DNA from: Rhipicephalus microplus
Taxonomy: Eukaryota; Arthropoda; Arachnida; Ixodida; Ixodidae
Length of the DNA: 64,000 nucleotides
Assembly: GCF_043290135.1 (NCBI RefSeq)
Contig: NC_134707.1
Location: 137,579,319-137,643,318 of the forward strand
Direction of reading: 5' to 3'
Position 1 is the stretch's first letter, and each line of letters starts with the position of its first letter. The notes under the pieces were generated by a model, which saw only the letters and a program-made list of their open reading frames with translations, ran no database searches and was not told the origin of the DNA. The position numbers and the translations under genes are program-made. This document shows, in pieces, positions 1-13,430 of this stretch.

Positions 1-2097
1 TTTTTGAATAGGCACGCGCGTACTCATTTTTGAACGCGAACGTGCATACGCGTTTTTGAACATGCACACGCGTACTCGTTTTTGAGTGCGCACGCGTATG
101 CTCGTTTTGAATGCACACGCGCATACTCCTTTTGAATAGGCACGCGCGTACTCGTTTTTGAATGCGCACGCATATACTAGTTTCGGATTGCGCACGCGCA
201 TACTCGTTTTCGAATAGGCGCGCGCATACTCGTTTTCGATTGCGCACACGCATACTCGTTTTTGAATGCACACGCGCATACACGTTTCGGAATACGCACG
301 CGCATACTCGTTTTCGAATGCGCACGCGCATATTCGTTTTAGAATAGGCACGTGCGTACTCGTTTTTGAAAGCGAACGCGCATACGCGTTTTTGAACATG
401 CACACGCGTACTTGTTTATGAATGCGCACGGGTATACTCGTTTTGAATGCACACGCGCATATTCGTTTTTAATGGGCACGCGCATACTCGTTTTTGACTG
501 CGCACGCGTACACTCGTTTTGAATGCGCACGCGTATACTCGTTTTTGAATGCACACGTGCATACTCGTTTTCGAATAGGCACGCGCAGACTCGTTTTTGA
601 ATGCACACGCGCATACTCGTTTTTGAATGCACACGCGCATACTCGTTTGGGAAGGCGCATGCGCATACTCGTTTTTGAATAGGCATGCACGTACTCGTTT
701 TTGAATGCGCACGCGCATACTTGTTTTTGAATGCACACGCGCATACTCGTTTTGGAACAGGCACGCGCATACTCGTTTTTGCTTGCGTATACGCATACTC
801 GTATTTGATTGCGCACGCGCATACTCGTTTTGCAATAGGAACGTGCATACTTGTTTTTGAATGCGCACGCGCATACGCATTTTTGAACAGGCACACGCGT
901 ACTCGTTTTTGAATGCACACGCGCATACTCGTTTCGGAATACGCACGCGCATACTCGTTTTGAATGCGCACGCGCATGCTCGTTTTTGAATGCGCACATG
1001 CATACTCGTTTTTGAATGCACACGCGCATACTCGTTTTGGAATGCACACGCGCATACTCGTTTTTGAATAGGCACGCGCGTACTCGTATTTGAATGCACA
1101 CGCGCGTACTCGTTTTGAAATAGGCACGTGCACACTCGTTTTTGAATGCGCACACGCATACTCGTATTTGAATGCATACGCGCATACTCGATTTGAAATA
1201 GGCACGTGCATACTCGTTTTGAATGCGCACGCGCATACTAGGTTTTGAATGCATACGCGCCTACTCGATTTGAAATAGGCACGCGCATACTCGTTCTTGA
1301 ATGCGAACGCGCGTACGCGTTTCGGAATACGCGCGCGCATACTCGTTTTTGAATGCGCACGTGTATACTCGTTTTGAATGCGCACGCGCATACTAGGTTT
1401 TGAGTGCACACGCCCATACTCGTTTTGAATGCACACGCGCATACTCGTTTCGGAATACGCACGCGCATACTCGTTTTGGAATGCGCACGCGCATGCTCGT
1501 TTTGGAATGCGAAGCGCATGCTCGTTTTTGAATGCGCACGCGCGTAGTCGTTTTTGAATTCGCACGCGCATACTCCTTTTGGAATAGGCACGTGCGTACT
1601 CGTTTTTGAATGCGCACGCACATACTCGTTTTTGAACGCGCACACGCATACTCGCTTTTGAATGCACACGCGCATACTCGTTTTGGAATGCGCACGCCTA
1701 TACTCGTTTTTGAGTAGGCACGCGCGTACTCGTTTTTGATTGCGCACGCGCATACTCGTTTTTTAATGCACACGCGCATACTCGTTTTTTAATGGGCACG
1801 CGCGTACTCCTTTTTGAATGCGCACGCGCATACTCGTTTTTGATTACACACGCGCATACTCGTTTTGGAATAGGCACGCGCATACTCGTTTTGGAATGCG
1901 CACACGCATACTCGTATTTGAATGCACACGCGCATACTCGTTTCGGAATACGCACGCGCATACTCGTTTTGGAATGCGCACGCGCATATTCGTTTTGGAA
2001 TAGGCACGTGCGTACTCGTTTTTGAAAGCGAACGCGCATACGCGTTTTTGAACATGCACACGCGTACTTGTTTATGAATGCGCACGGGTATACTCGT

Positions 2098-5000
2098 TTG
2101 AATGCACACGCGCATACTCGTTTTTGAATAGGCACGCGCATACTCGTTTTTGACTGCGCACGTGTTTACTCCTTTCGGAATGCGCACGCGAATGCTCGTT
2201 TTTGAATAGGCACGCGCGTACTCGTTTTTGAATGCGCACGCATACACTCGTTTTGAATGCGCACGCGTATACTCGTTTTTGAATGCACACGCGCATACTC
2301 GTTTTCGAATAGGCACGCGCATACTCATTTTTGAATGCACACGCGCATACTCGTTTTTGAATGCACACGCGCATACTCGTTTCGAAATAGGCACGCGCAT
2401 ACTCGTTTGGGAAGGCGCACGCGCATACTCGTTTTTGAATAGGCATGCGCGTACTCGTTTTTGAATGCGCACGCGCATAATTGTTTTTGAATGCACACGC
2501 GTATACTCGTTTTGGAATAGGCACGCGCATACTCGTTTTTGAATGCGCACACGCATACTCGTATTTGATTGTGCACGCGCATACTCGTTTTGCAATAGGC
2601 ACGTGCATACTCGTTTTTGAATGCGCACACGCGTTTTTGAACAGGCACACGCGTACTCGTTTTTGAATGCGCACGCGTATACTCGTTTTGAATGCGCACG
2701 CGCATAATCGTTTTTGAATGCACACGCGCATACTCGTTTCGGAATACGCACGCGCATACTTGTTTTGGAATGCGCACGCGCATACTCGTTTTTGAAAGCA
2801 CGTGCGCATACTCGTTTTGGAATAAGCACGCACATACTCGTTTTTGAACGCGCACACGCATACTCGTTTTTGATTGCGCACGCGCATACTCGTTTTTTAA
2901 TGCACACGCGCATACTCGTTTTTTAATGGGCACGCGCGTACTCGTTTTTGAATGCGCACGCGCATACTCGTTTTTGAATGCGCACGCGCGTACTCGTTTT
3001 TGAATGCGCACGCGTATACTCGTTTTTGAATGCACACGCGCATACTCGTTTCGGAATACGCACGCGCATACTCGTTTCGAATGCGCACGCGCATACTCGT
3101 TTTTGAACGCGCACATGCATACTCGTTTTTGAATGCACACGCGCATACTCGTTTTGGAATGCGCACGCATATACTCGTTTTTGAATAGGCACGCGCGTAC
3201 TCGTTTTTGATTGCGCACGCGCATATTCGTTTCTGAATGCACACGCGCATACTCGTTTTTGAATAGACACGCGCATACTCGTTTTTGACTGCGCACGTGT
3301 ATACTCCTTTCGGAATGCGCACGCGCATGCTCGTTTTTGAATAGGCACGCGCGTACTCGTTTTTGAATGCGCACGCGTACACTCGTTTTGAATGCGCACG
3401 CGTATACTCGTTTTTGAATGCACACGCGCATACTCGTTTTTGAATGCAAACGCGCATACTCGTTTCGAAATAGGCACGCGCATACTCGTTTGGGAAGGCG
3501 CACGCGCATGCTCGTTTTTGAATAGGCACGCGCGTACTCGTATTTGAATGCACATGCGCGTACTCGTTTTGAAATAGGCACGTGCACACTCGTTTTTGAA
3601 TGCGCACACGCATACTCGTATTTGAATGCACACGCGCATACTCGATTTGAAATAGGCACGTGCATACTCGTTTTTGAATGCGAACGCGCATACGCGTTTC
3701 GGAATACGCACGCGCATACTCGTTTTGGAATGCGCACGCGCATACTCGTTTTTGAATGCGCACGCGCGTACTCGTTTTTGAATGCGCATGCGCATACTCG
3801 TTTTTGAAAGCACATGCGCATACTCGTTTCGGAATACGCACGCGCATACTCGTTTTGGAATGCGCACGCGCGTACTCGTTTTTGAATAGGCACGCGCGTA
3901 CTCAATTTTGAACGCGAACGTGCATACGCGTTTTTGAACATGCACACGCGTACTCGTTTTTGAGTGCGCACGCGTATGCTCGTTTTGAATGCACACGCGC
4001 ATACTCGTTTTGAATAGGCACGCGCGTACTCGTTTTTGAATGCGCACGCGTATACTAGTTTCGGATTGCGCACGCGCATACTCGTTTTCGAATAGGCGCG
4101 CGCATACTCGTTTTTGATTGCGCACACGCATACTCGTTTTTGAATGCACACGCGCATACACGTTTCGGAATACGCACGCGCATACTCGTTTTCGAATGCG
4201 CACGCGCATATTCGTTTTGGAATAGGCACGTGCGTACTCGTTTTTGAAAGCGAACGCGCATACGCGTTTTTGAACATGCACACGCGTACTTGTTTATGAA
4301 TGCGCACGGGTATACTCGTTTTGAATGCACACGCGCATATTCGTTTTTAATAGGCACGCGCATACTCGTTTTTGACTGCGCACGCGTACACTCGTTTTGA
4401 ATGCGCACGCGTATACTCGTTTTTGAATGCACACGCGCATGCTCGTTTTTGAATAGGCACGCGCGTACTCGTTTTTTAAAGAACACGCGCATACTCGTTT
4501 TTGAATGCGCACGCGCGTACTCGTTTTTGAATGCACACGCGCATACTCGTTTTGGAATAGGCACGCGCATGTTCGTTTTTGAATGCGCACACGCATACTC
4601 GTATTTGAATGCACACGCGCGTGCTCGTTTTGGAATGCGAAGCGCATGCTCGTTTTTGAATGCGCACGCGCGCACTCGTTTTTGAAAGCGCGTACGCATA
4701 CTCGTATTTGATTGCGCACGCGCATACTCGTTTTGCAATAGGAACGTGCATACTTGTTTTTGAATGCGCACGCGCATACGCATTTTTGAACAGGCACACG
4801 CGTACTCGTTTTTGAATGCGCACGCGTATACTCGTTTTGAATGCGCACGCGCATACTGTTTTTTGAATGCACACGCGCATACTCGTTTCGGAATACGCAC
4901 GCGCATACTCGTTTTGAATGCGCACGCGCATACCCGTTTTTGAACGCGCACATGCATACTCGTTTTTGAATGCACACGCGCATACTCGTTTTGGAATGCG

Positions 5001-8000
5001 CACGCGTATACTCGTTTTTGAATAGGCACGCGCGTATTCGTTTTTGATTGCGCACGCGCATACTCGTTTTTGAATGCACACGCGCATACTCGTTTTTGAA
5101 TAGGCACGCGCGTACTCGTATTTGAATGCACACGCGCGTACTCGTTTTGAAATAGGCACGTGCACACTCGTTTTTGAATGCGCACACGCATACTCGTATT
5201 TGAATGCACACGCGCATACTCGTTTTTGAATAGGCACGCGCATACTCGTTTTTGACTGCGCACGTGTTTACTCCTTTCGGAATGCGCACGCGAATGCTCG
5301 TTTTTGAATAGGCACGCGCGTACTCGTTTTTGAATGCGCACGCATACACTCGTTTTGAATGCGCACGCGTATACTCGTTTTTGAATGCACACGCGCATAC
5401 TCGTTTTCGAATAGGCACGCGCATACTCGTTTTTGAATGCACACGCGCATACTCGTTTTTGAATGCACACGCGCATACTCGTTTCGAAATAGGCACGCGC
5501 ATACTCGTTTGGGAAGGCGCACGCGCATACTCGTTTTTGAATAGGCATGCGCGTACTCGTTTTTGAATGCGCACGCGCATAATTGTTTTTGAATGCACAC
5601 GCGTATACTCGTTTTGGAATAGGCACGCGCATACTCGTTTTTGAATGCGCACACGCATACTCGTATTTGATTGTGCACGCGCATACTCGTTTTGCAATAG
5701 GCACGTGCATACTCGTTTTTGAACAGGCACACGCGTTTTTGAACAGGCACACGCGTACTCGTTTTTGAATGCGCACGCGTATACTCGTTTTGAATGCGCA
5801 CGCGCATAATCGTTTTTGAATGCACACGCGCATACTCGTTTCGGAATACGCACGCGCATACTTGTTTTGGAATGCGCACGCGCATACTCGTTTTTGAAAG
5901 CACGTGCGCATACTCGTTTTGGAATAAGCACGCACATACTCGTTTTTGAACGCGCACACGCATACTCGTTTTTGATTGCGCACGCGCATACTCGTTTTTT
6001 AATGCACACGCGCATACTCGTTTTTTAATGGGCACGCGCGTACTCGTTTTTGAATGCGCACGCGCATACTCGTTTTTGAATGCGCACGCGCGTACTCGTT
6101 TTTGAATGCGCACGCGTATACTCGTTTTTGAATGCACACGCGCATACTCGTTTCGGAATACGCACGCGCATACTCGTTTTTGAATGCGCACGCGTACACT
6201 CGTTTTGAATGCGCACGCGTATACTCGTTTTTGAATGCACACGCGCATACTCGTTTTTGAATGCAAACGCGCATACTCGTTTCGAAATAGGCACGCGCAT
6301 ACTCGTTTGGGAAGGCGCACGCGCATGCTCGTTTTTGAATAGGCACGCGCGTACTCGTATTTGAATGCACATGCGCGTACTCGTTTTGAAATAGGCACGT
6401 GCACACTCGTTTTTGAATGCGCACACGCATACTCGTATTTGAATGCACACGCGCATACTCGATTTGAAATAGGCACGTGCATACTCGTTTTTGAATGCGA
6501 ACGCGCATACGCGTTTCGGAATACGCACGCGCATACTCGTTTTGGAATGCGCACGCGCATACTCGTTTTTGAATGTGCACGCGCGTACTCGTTTTTGAAT
6601 GCGCATGCGCATACTCGTTTTTGAAAGCACATGCGCATACTCGTTTCGGAATACGCACGCGCATACTCGTTTTGGAATGCGCACGCGCGTACTCGTTTTT
6701 GAATAGGCACGCGCGTACTCATTTTTGAACGCGAACGTGCATACGCGTTTTTGAACATGCACACGCGTACTCGTTTTTGAGTGCGCACGCGTATGCTCGT
6801 TTTGAATGCACACGCGCATACTCGTTTTGAATAGGCACGCGCGTACTCGTTTTTGAATGCGCACGCGTATACTAGTTTCGGATTGCGCACGCGCATACAC
6901 GTTTTCGAATAGGCGCGCGCATACTCGTTTTGAATGCGCACGCGCATACCCGTTTTTGAACGCGCACATGCATACTCGTTTTTGAATGCACACGCGCATA
7001 CTCGTTTTGGAATGCGCACGCGTATACTCGTTTTTGAATAGGCACGCGCGTATTCGTTTTTGATTGGGCACGCGCATACTCGTTTTTGAATGCACACGCG
7101 CATACTCGTTTTTGAATAGGCACGCGCGTACTCGTATTTGAATGCACACGCGCGTACTCGTTTTGAAATAGGCACGTGCACACTCGTTTTTGAATGCGCA
7201 CACGCATACTCGTATTTGAATGCACACGCGCATACTCGTTTTTGAATAGGCACGCGCATACTCGTTTTTGACTGCGCACGTGTTTACTCCTTTCGGAATG
7301 CGCACGCGAATGCTCGTTTTTGAATAGGCACGCGCGTACTCGTTTTTGAATGCGCACGCATACACTCGTTTTGAATGCGCACGCGTATACTCGTTTTTGA
7401 ATGCACACGCGCATACTCGTTTTCGAATAGGCACGCGCATACTCGTTTTCGAATGCACACGCGCATACTCGTTTTTGAATGCACACGCGCATACTCGTTT
7501 CGAAATAGGCACGCGCATACTCGTTTGGGAAGGCGCACGCGCATACTCGTTTTTGAATAGGCATGCGCGTACTCGTTTTTGAATGCGCACGCGCATAATT
7601 GTTTTTGAATGCACACGCGTATACTCGTTTTGGAATAGGCACGCGCATACTCGTTTTTGAATGCGCACACGCATACTCGTAATTGATTGTGCACGCGCAT
7701 ACTCGTTTTGCAATAGGCACGTGCATACTTGTTTTTGAATGCGCACACGCGTTTTTGAACAGGCACACGCGTACTCGTTTTTGAATGCGCACGCGTATAC
7801 TCGTTTTGAATGCGCACGCGCATAATCGTTTTTGAATGCACACGCGCATACTCGTTTCGGAATACGCACGCGCATACTTGTTTTGGAATGCGCACGCGCA
7901 TACTCGTTTTTGAAAGCACGTGCGCATACTCGTTTTGGAATAAGCACGCACATACTCGTTTTTGAACGCGCACACGCATACTCGTTTTTGATTGCGCACG

Positions 8001-9043
8001 CGCATACTCGTTTTTTAATGCACACGCGCATACTCGTTTTTTAATGGGCACGCGCGTACTCGTTTTTGAATGCGCACGCGCATACTCGTTTTTGAATGCG
8101 CACGCGCGTACTCGTTTTTGAATGCGCACGCGTATACTCGTTTTTGAATGCACACGCGCATACTCGTTTCGGAATACGCACGCGCATACTCGTTTCGAAT
8201 GCGCACGCGCATACTCGTTTTTGAACGCGCACATGCATACTCGTTTTTGAATGCACACGCGCATACTCGTTTTGGAATGCGCACGCATATACTCGTTTTT
8301 GAATAGGCACGCGCGTACTCGTTTTTGATTGCGCACGCGCATATTCGTTTCTGAATGCACACGCGCATACTCGTTTTTGAATAGACACGCGCATACTCGT
8401 TTTTGACTGCGCACGTGTATACTCCTTTCGGAATGCGCACGCGCATGCTCGTTTTTGAATAGGCACGCGCGTACTCGTTTTTGAATGCGCACGCGTACAC
8501 TCGTTTTGAATGCGCACGCGTATACTCGTTTTTGAATGCACACGCGCATACTCGTTTTTGAATGCAAACGCGCATACTCGTTTCGAAATAGGCACGCGCA
8601 TACTCGTTTGGGAAGGCGCACGCGCATGCTCGTTTTTGAATAGGCACGCGCGTACTCGTATTTGAATGCACATGCGCGTACTCGTTTTGAAATAGGCACG
8701 TGCACACTCGTTTTTGAATGCGCACACGCATACTCGTATTTGAATGCACACGCGCATACTCGATTTGAAATAGGCACGTGCATACTCGTTTTTGAATGCG
8801 AACGCGCATACGCGTTTCGGAATACGCACGCGCATACTCGTTTTGGAATGCGCACGCGCATACTCGTTTTGGAATGCGCACGCGCGTACTCGTTTTTGAA
8901 TGCGCATGCGCATACTCGTTTTTGAAAGCACATGCGCATACTCGTTTCGGAATACGCACGCGCATACTCGTTTTGGAATGCGCACGCGCGTACTCGTTTT
9001 TGAATAGGCACGCGCGTACTCATTTTTGAACGCGAACGTGCAT
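2098..9043. repeat. Three higher-order copies in the left array
   Basis: The ordered monomer variants of 2098-3925 recur at 7216-9043 (offset 5118) without a gap, and at 5200-6930 with an internal loss. In the middle copy the offset is 3102 up to about 6177 and 2817 afterwards, so 285 bp, or 11 monomers, are missing. A separate segment from about 4385 recurs near 9065 (offset 4680), with one monomer-sized difference near 4640/9310. The offsets come from aligning diagnostic variant runs by eye, so segment ends are good to about 30 bp. The pattern is that expected from unequal exchange or replication slippage in register with the monomer. Confidence 0.85.
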
Positions 9044-10786
9044 ACTCGTTTTTGACTGCGCACGCGTACACTCGTTTTGAATGCGCACGCGTATACTCGT
9101 TTTTGAATGCACACGCGCATGCTCGTTTTTGAATAGGCACGCGCGTACTCGTTTTTTAATGCACACGCGCATACTCGTTTTTGAATGCGCACGCGCGTAC
9201 TCGTTTTTGAATGCACACGCGCATACTCGTTTTGGAATAGGCACGCGCATGTTCGTTTTTGAATGCGCACACGCATACTCGTATTTGAATGCACACGCGC
9301 GTGCTCGTTTTTGAATGCGCACGCGCGCACTCGTTTTTGAAAGCGCGTACGCATACTCGTATTTAATTGCGCACGCGCATACTCGTTTTTCAATAGGAAC
9401 GTGCATACTTGTTTTTGAATGCGCACGCGCATACGCATTTTTGAACAGGCACACGCGTACTCGTTTTTGAATGCGCACGCGTATACTCGTTTTGAATGCG
9501 CACGCGCATACTGTTTTTTGAATGCACACGCGCATACTCGTTTCGGAATACGCACGCGCATACTCGTTTTGAATGCGCACGCGCATACCCGTTTTTGAAC
9601 GCGCACATGCATACTCGTTTTTGAATGCACACGCGCATACTCGTTTTGGAATGCGCACGCGTATACTCGTTTTTGAATAGGCACGCGCGTATTCGTTTTT
9701 GATTGCGCACGCGCATACTCGTTTTTGAATGCACACGCGCATACTCGTTTTTGAATAGGCACGCGCGTACTCGTATTTGAATGCACACGCGCGTACTCGT
9801 TTTGAAATAGGCACGTGCACACTCGTTTTTGAATGCGCACACGCATACTCGTATTTGAATGCACACGCGCATACTCGATTTGAAATAGGCACGTGCATAC
9901 TCGTTTTTGAATGCGAACGCGTATACTCGTTTCGGAATACGCACGCGCATACTCGTTTTGGAATGCGCATGCGCATACTCGTTTTGGAATATGCACGCGC
10001 ATACTCGTTTTTGAATGCACATACGCGTACTCGTTTTTGAATGCGCATGCGTATACTTGTTTTTGAATGCACATGTGCATACTCGTTTTCGAATAGGCAC
10101 GCGCATACTCGTTTTTGAATGCACACGCGCATACTCGTTTCGAAATAGGCACGCGCATACTCGTTTGGGAAGGCGCACGCGCATACTCGTTTTTGAATAG
10201 GCATGCGCGTACTCGTTTTTGAATGCGCACGCGCATACTTGTTTTTGAATGCACACGCGCATACTCGTTTTGGAATTGGCACGCGCATACTCGTTTTTGA
10301 ATGCGCACACGCATACTCGTATTCGATTCCGCACGCGCATACTCGTTTTGCAATAGGCACGTGCATACTCGTTTTTGAATGCGCACGCGCATACGCGTTT
10401 TTGAACAGGCACAAGCGTACTCGTTTTTGAATGCGCACGCGCATACTCGTTTTCGAATGCACACGCACATACTCGTTTCGGAATAAGCACGCGCATACTC
10501 GTTTTGGAATGCGCACGCGCGTACTCGTTTTGGAATAGGCACGTGCGTACTCGTTTTTGAATGCGAACGCGCATACGCGTTTTTGAACATGCACACGCGT
10601 ACTCGTTTTTGAATGCGCACGCGTATACTCGTTTTGAATGCGCACGCGCATACTCTTTTTCGAATAGGCATGCGCATACTCGTTTTTCAATGCGCACACA
10701 CATACTCGTTCTTGAATGCACACGCGCATACTTGTTTCGGAATACGCACGCGCATACTCGTTTTGGAATGCGCACGCGCGTACTCG

Positions 10787-13430
10787 TTTTTGAATAGGCA
10801 CGCGCGTACTCATTTTTGAACGCGAACGTGCATACGCGTTTTTGAACATGCACACGCGTACTCGTTTTTGAGTGCGCACGCGTATGCTCGTTTTGAATGC
10901 ACACGCGCATACTCCTTTTGAATAGGCACGCGCGTACTCGTTTTTGAATGCGCACGCATATACTAGTTTCGGATTGCGCACGCGCATACTCGTTTTCGAA
11001 TAGGCGCGCGCATACTCGTTTTTGATTGCGCACACGCATACTCGTTTTTGAATGCACACGCGCATACACGTTTCGGAATACGCACGCGCATACTCGTTTT
11101 CGAATGCGCACGCGCATATTCGTTTTGGAATAGGCACGTGCGTACTCGTTTTTGAAAGCGAACGCGCATACGCGTTTTTGAACATGCACACGCGTACTTG
11201 TTTATGAATGCGCACGGGTATACTCGTTTTGAATGCACACGCGCATATTCGTTTTTAATAGGCACGCGCATACTCGTTTTTGACTGCGCACGCGTACACT
11301 CGTTTTGAATGCGCACGCGTATACTCGTTTTTGAATGCACACGCGCATGCTCGTTTTTGAATAGGCACGCGCGTACTCGTTTTTTAATGCGCACGCGTAC
11401 ACTCGTTTTGAATGCGCACGCGTATACTCGTTTTTGAATGCACACATGCATACTCGTTTTCGAATAGGCACGCGCAGACTCGTTTTTGAATGCACACGCG
11501 CATACTCGTTTTTGAATGCACACGCGCATACTCGTTTGGGAAGGCGCATGCGCATACTCGTTTTTGAATAGGCATGCGCGTACTCGTTTTTGAATGCGCA
11601 CGCGCATACTTGTTTTTGAATGCACACGCGCATACTCGTTTTGGAACAAACACGCGCATACTCGTTTTTGAATGCGTATACGCATACTCGTATTTGATCG
11701 CGCACGCGCATAGTCGTTTTGCAATAGGAACGTGCATACTTGTTTTTGAATGCGCACGCGCATACGCATTTTTGAACAGGCACACGCGTACTCGTTTTTG
11801 AATGCACACGCGCATACTCGTTTCGGAATACGCACGCGCATACTCGTTTTGAATGCGCACGCGCATACTCGTTTTTGAACGCGCACATGCATACTCGTTT
11901 TTGAATGCACACGCGCATACTCGTTTTGGAATGCACACGCGCATACTCGTTTTTGAATAGGCACGCGCGTACTCGTATTTGAATGCACACGCGCGTACTC
12001 GTTTTGAAATAGGCACGTGCACACTCGTTTTTGAATGCGCACACGCATACTCGTATTTGAATGCATACGCGCATACTCGATTTGAAATAGGCACGTGCAT
12101 ACTCGTTTTGAATGCGCACGCGCATACTAGGTTTTGAATGCATACGCGCCTACTCGATTTGAAATAGGCACGCGCATACTCGTTCTTGAATGCGACCGCG
12201 CATACGCGTTTCGGAATACGCGCGCGCATACTCGTTTTTGAATGCGCACGTGTATACTCGTTTTGAATGCGCACGCGCATACTAGGTTTTGAGTGCACAC
12301 GCTCATACTCGTTTTGAATGCACACGCGCATACTCGTTTCGGAATACGCACGCGCATACTCGTTTTGGAATGCGCACGCGCATGCTCGTTTTGGAATGCG
12401 AAGCGCATGCTCGTTTTTGAATGCGCACGCGCGTAGTCGTTTTTGAATTCGCACGCGCATAATCCTTTTGGAATAGGCACGTGCGTACTCGTTTTTGAAT
12501 GCGCACGCACATACTCGTATTTGAATGCACACGCGCATACTCGTTTCGGAATACGCACGCGCATACTCGTTTTGGAATGCGCACGCGCATATTCGTTTTG
12601 GAATAGGCACGTGCGTACTCATTTTTGAAAGCGAACGCGCATACGCGTTTTTGAACATGCACACGCGTACTTGTTTATGAATGCGCACGGGTATACTCGT
12701 TTTGAATGCACACGCGCATACTCGTTTTTGAATAGGCACGCGCAAACTCGTTTTTGACTGCGCACGTGTTTACTCCTTTCGGAATGCGCACGCGAATGCT
12801 CGTTTTTGAATAGGCACGCGCGTACTCGTTTTTGAATGCGCACGCATACACTCGTTTTGAATGCGCACGCGTATACTCGTTTTTGAATGCACGCGCGCAT
12901 ACTCGTTTTCGAATAGGCACGCGCATACTCGTTTTTGAATGCACACGCGCATACTCGTTTTTGAATGCACACGCGCATACTCGTTTTCGAATAGGTACGC
13001 GCATACTCGTTTTTGAATGCACACGCGCATACTTGTTTTTGAATGCACACGCGCATACTCGTTTCGAAATAGCCACGCGCATACTCGTTTGGGAAGGCGC
13101 ACGCGCATACTCGTTTTTGATTATGCATGCGCGTACTCGTTTTTGAATGCGCACGCGCATACTTGTTATTGAATGCACACGCGCATACTCGTTTTGGAAT
13201 AGGCACGTGCATACTCGGTTTTGAATGCACACGCCCATACTCGTTTTTTAATTCGCTCGCGCATACTCCTTTCGGAATAGGCACGCGCGTACACGTTTTT
13301 GAATGCGCACGCGCATACGCGTTTTTGAACATGCACACGCGTACTCGTTTTTTAATGCGCACGCGTATACTCGTTTTGAATGCGCACGCGCATACTAGTT
13401 TTCGAATAGGCACGCGCATACTCGTTTTGA
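10787..13430. repeat. 10.6-10.8 kb super-repeat: second copy of the window start
   Basis: The variant order from base 1 (a monomer with CTCATTTTTGAA, then GCGAACGTGCATACGCG) restarts at 10787, an offset of 10786. By base 2117 the partner is 12721, an offset of 10604. The 182-bp shrinkage is exactly seven 26-bp monomers. From 12721 the copy continues into the segment that begins at 2098, until the retrotransposon interrupts it near 13430. Confidence 0.8.

Larger units (their letters stand above)
1..13430. repeat. 26-bp minisatellite array, left block
   Basis: About 515 tandem monomers of 25-27 bp. Each has a T-rich block (CTCGTTTTTGAA, with TTTTGG, TTTCGG and ATTTG variants) and an alternating block. 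The commonest alternating cores are TGCGCACGCGCA, TGCACACGCGCA, AGGCACGCGCGT and TACGCACGCGCA, and there are rarer cores around GCGAACGCGCATACGCG and CATGCACACGCG. Variants occur in a fixed order that recurs over kilobases, so the array has higher-order structure. No unique sequence lies inside the block. The minus strand has almost no stop codons in any frame, so long reading frames here are not evidence of genes. The block is cut at its right end by a retrotransposon. Confidence 0.97.
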
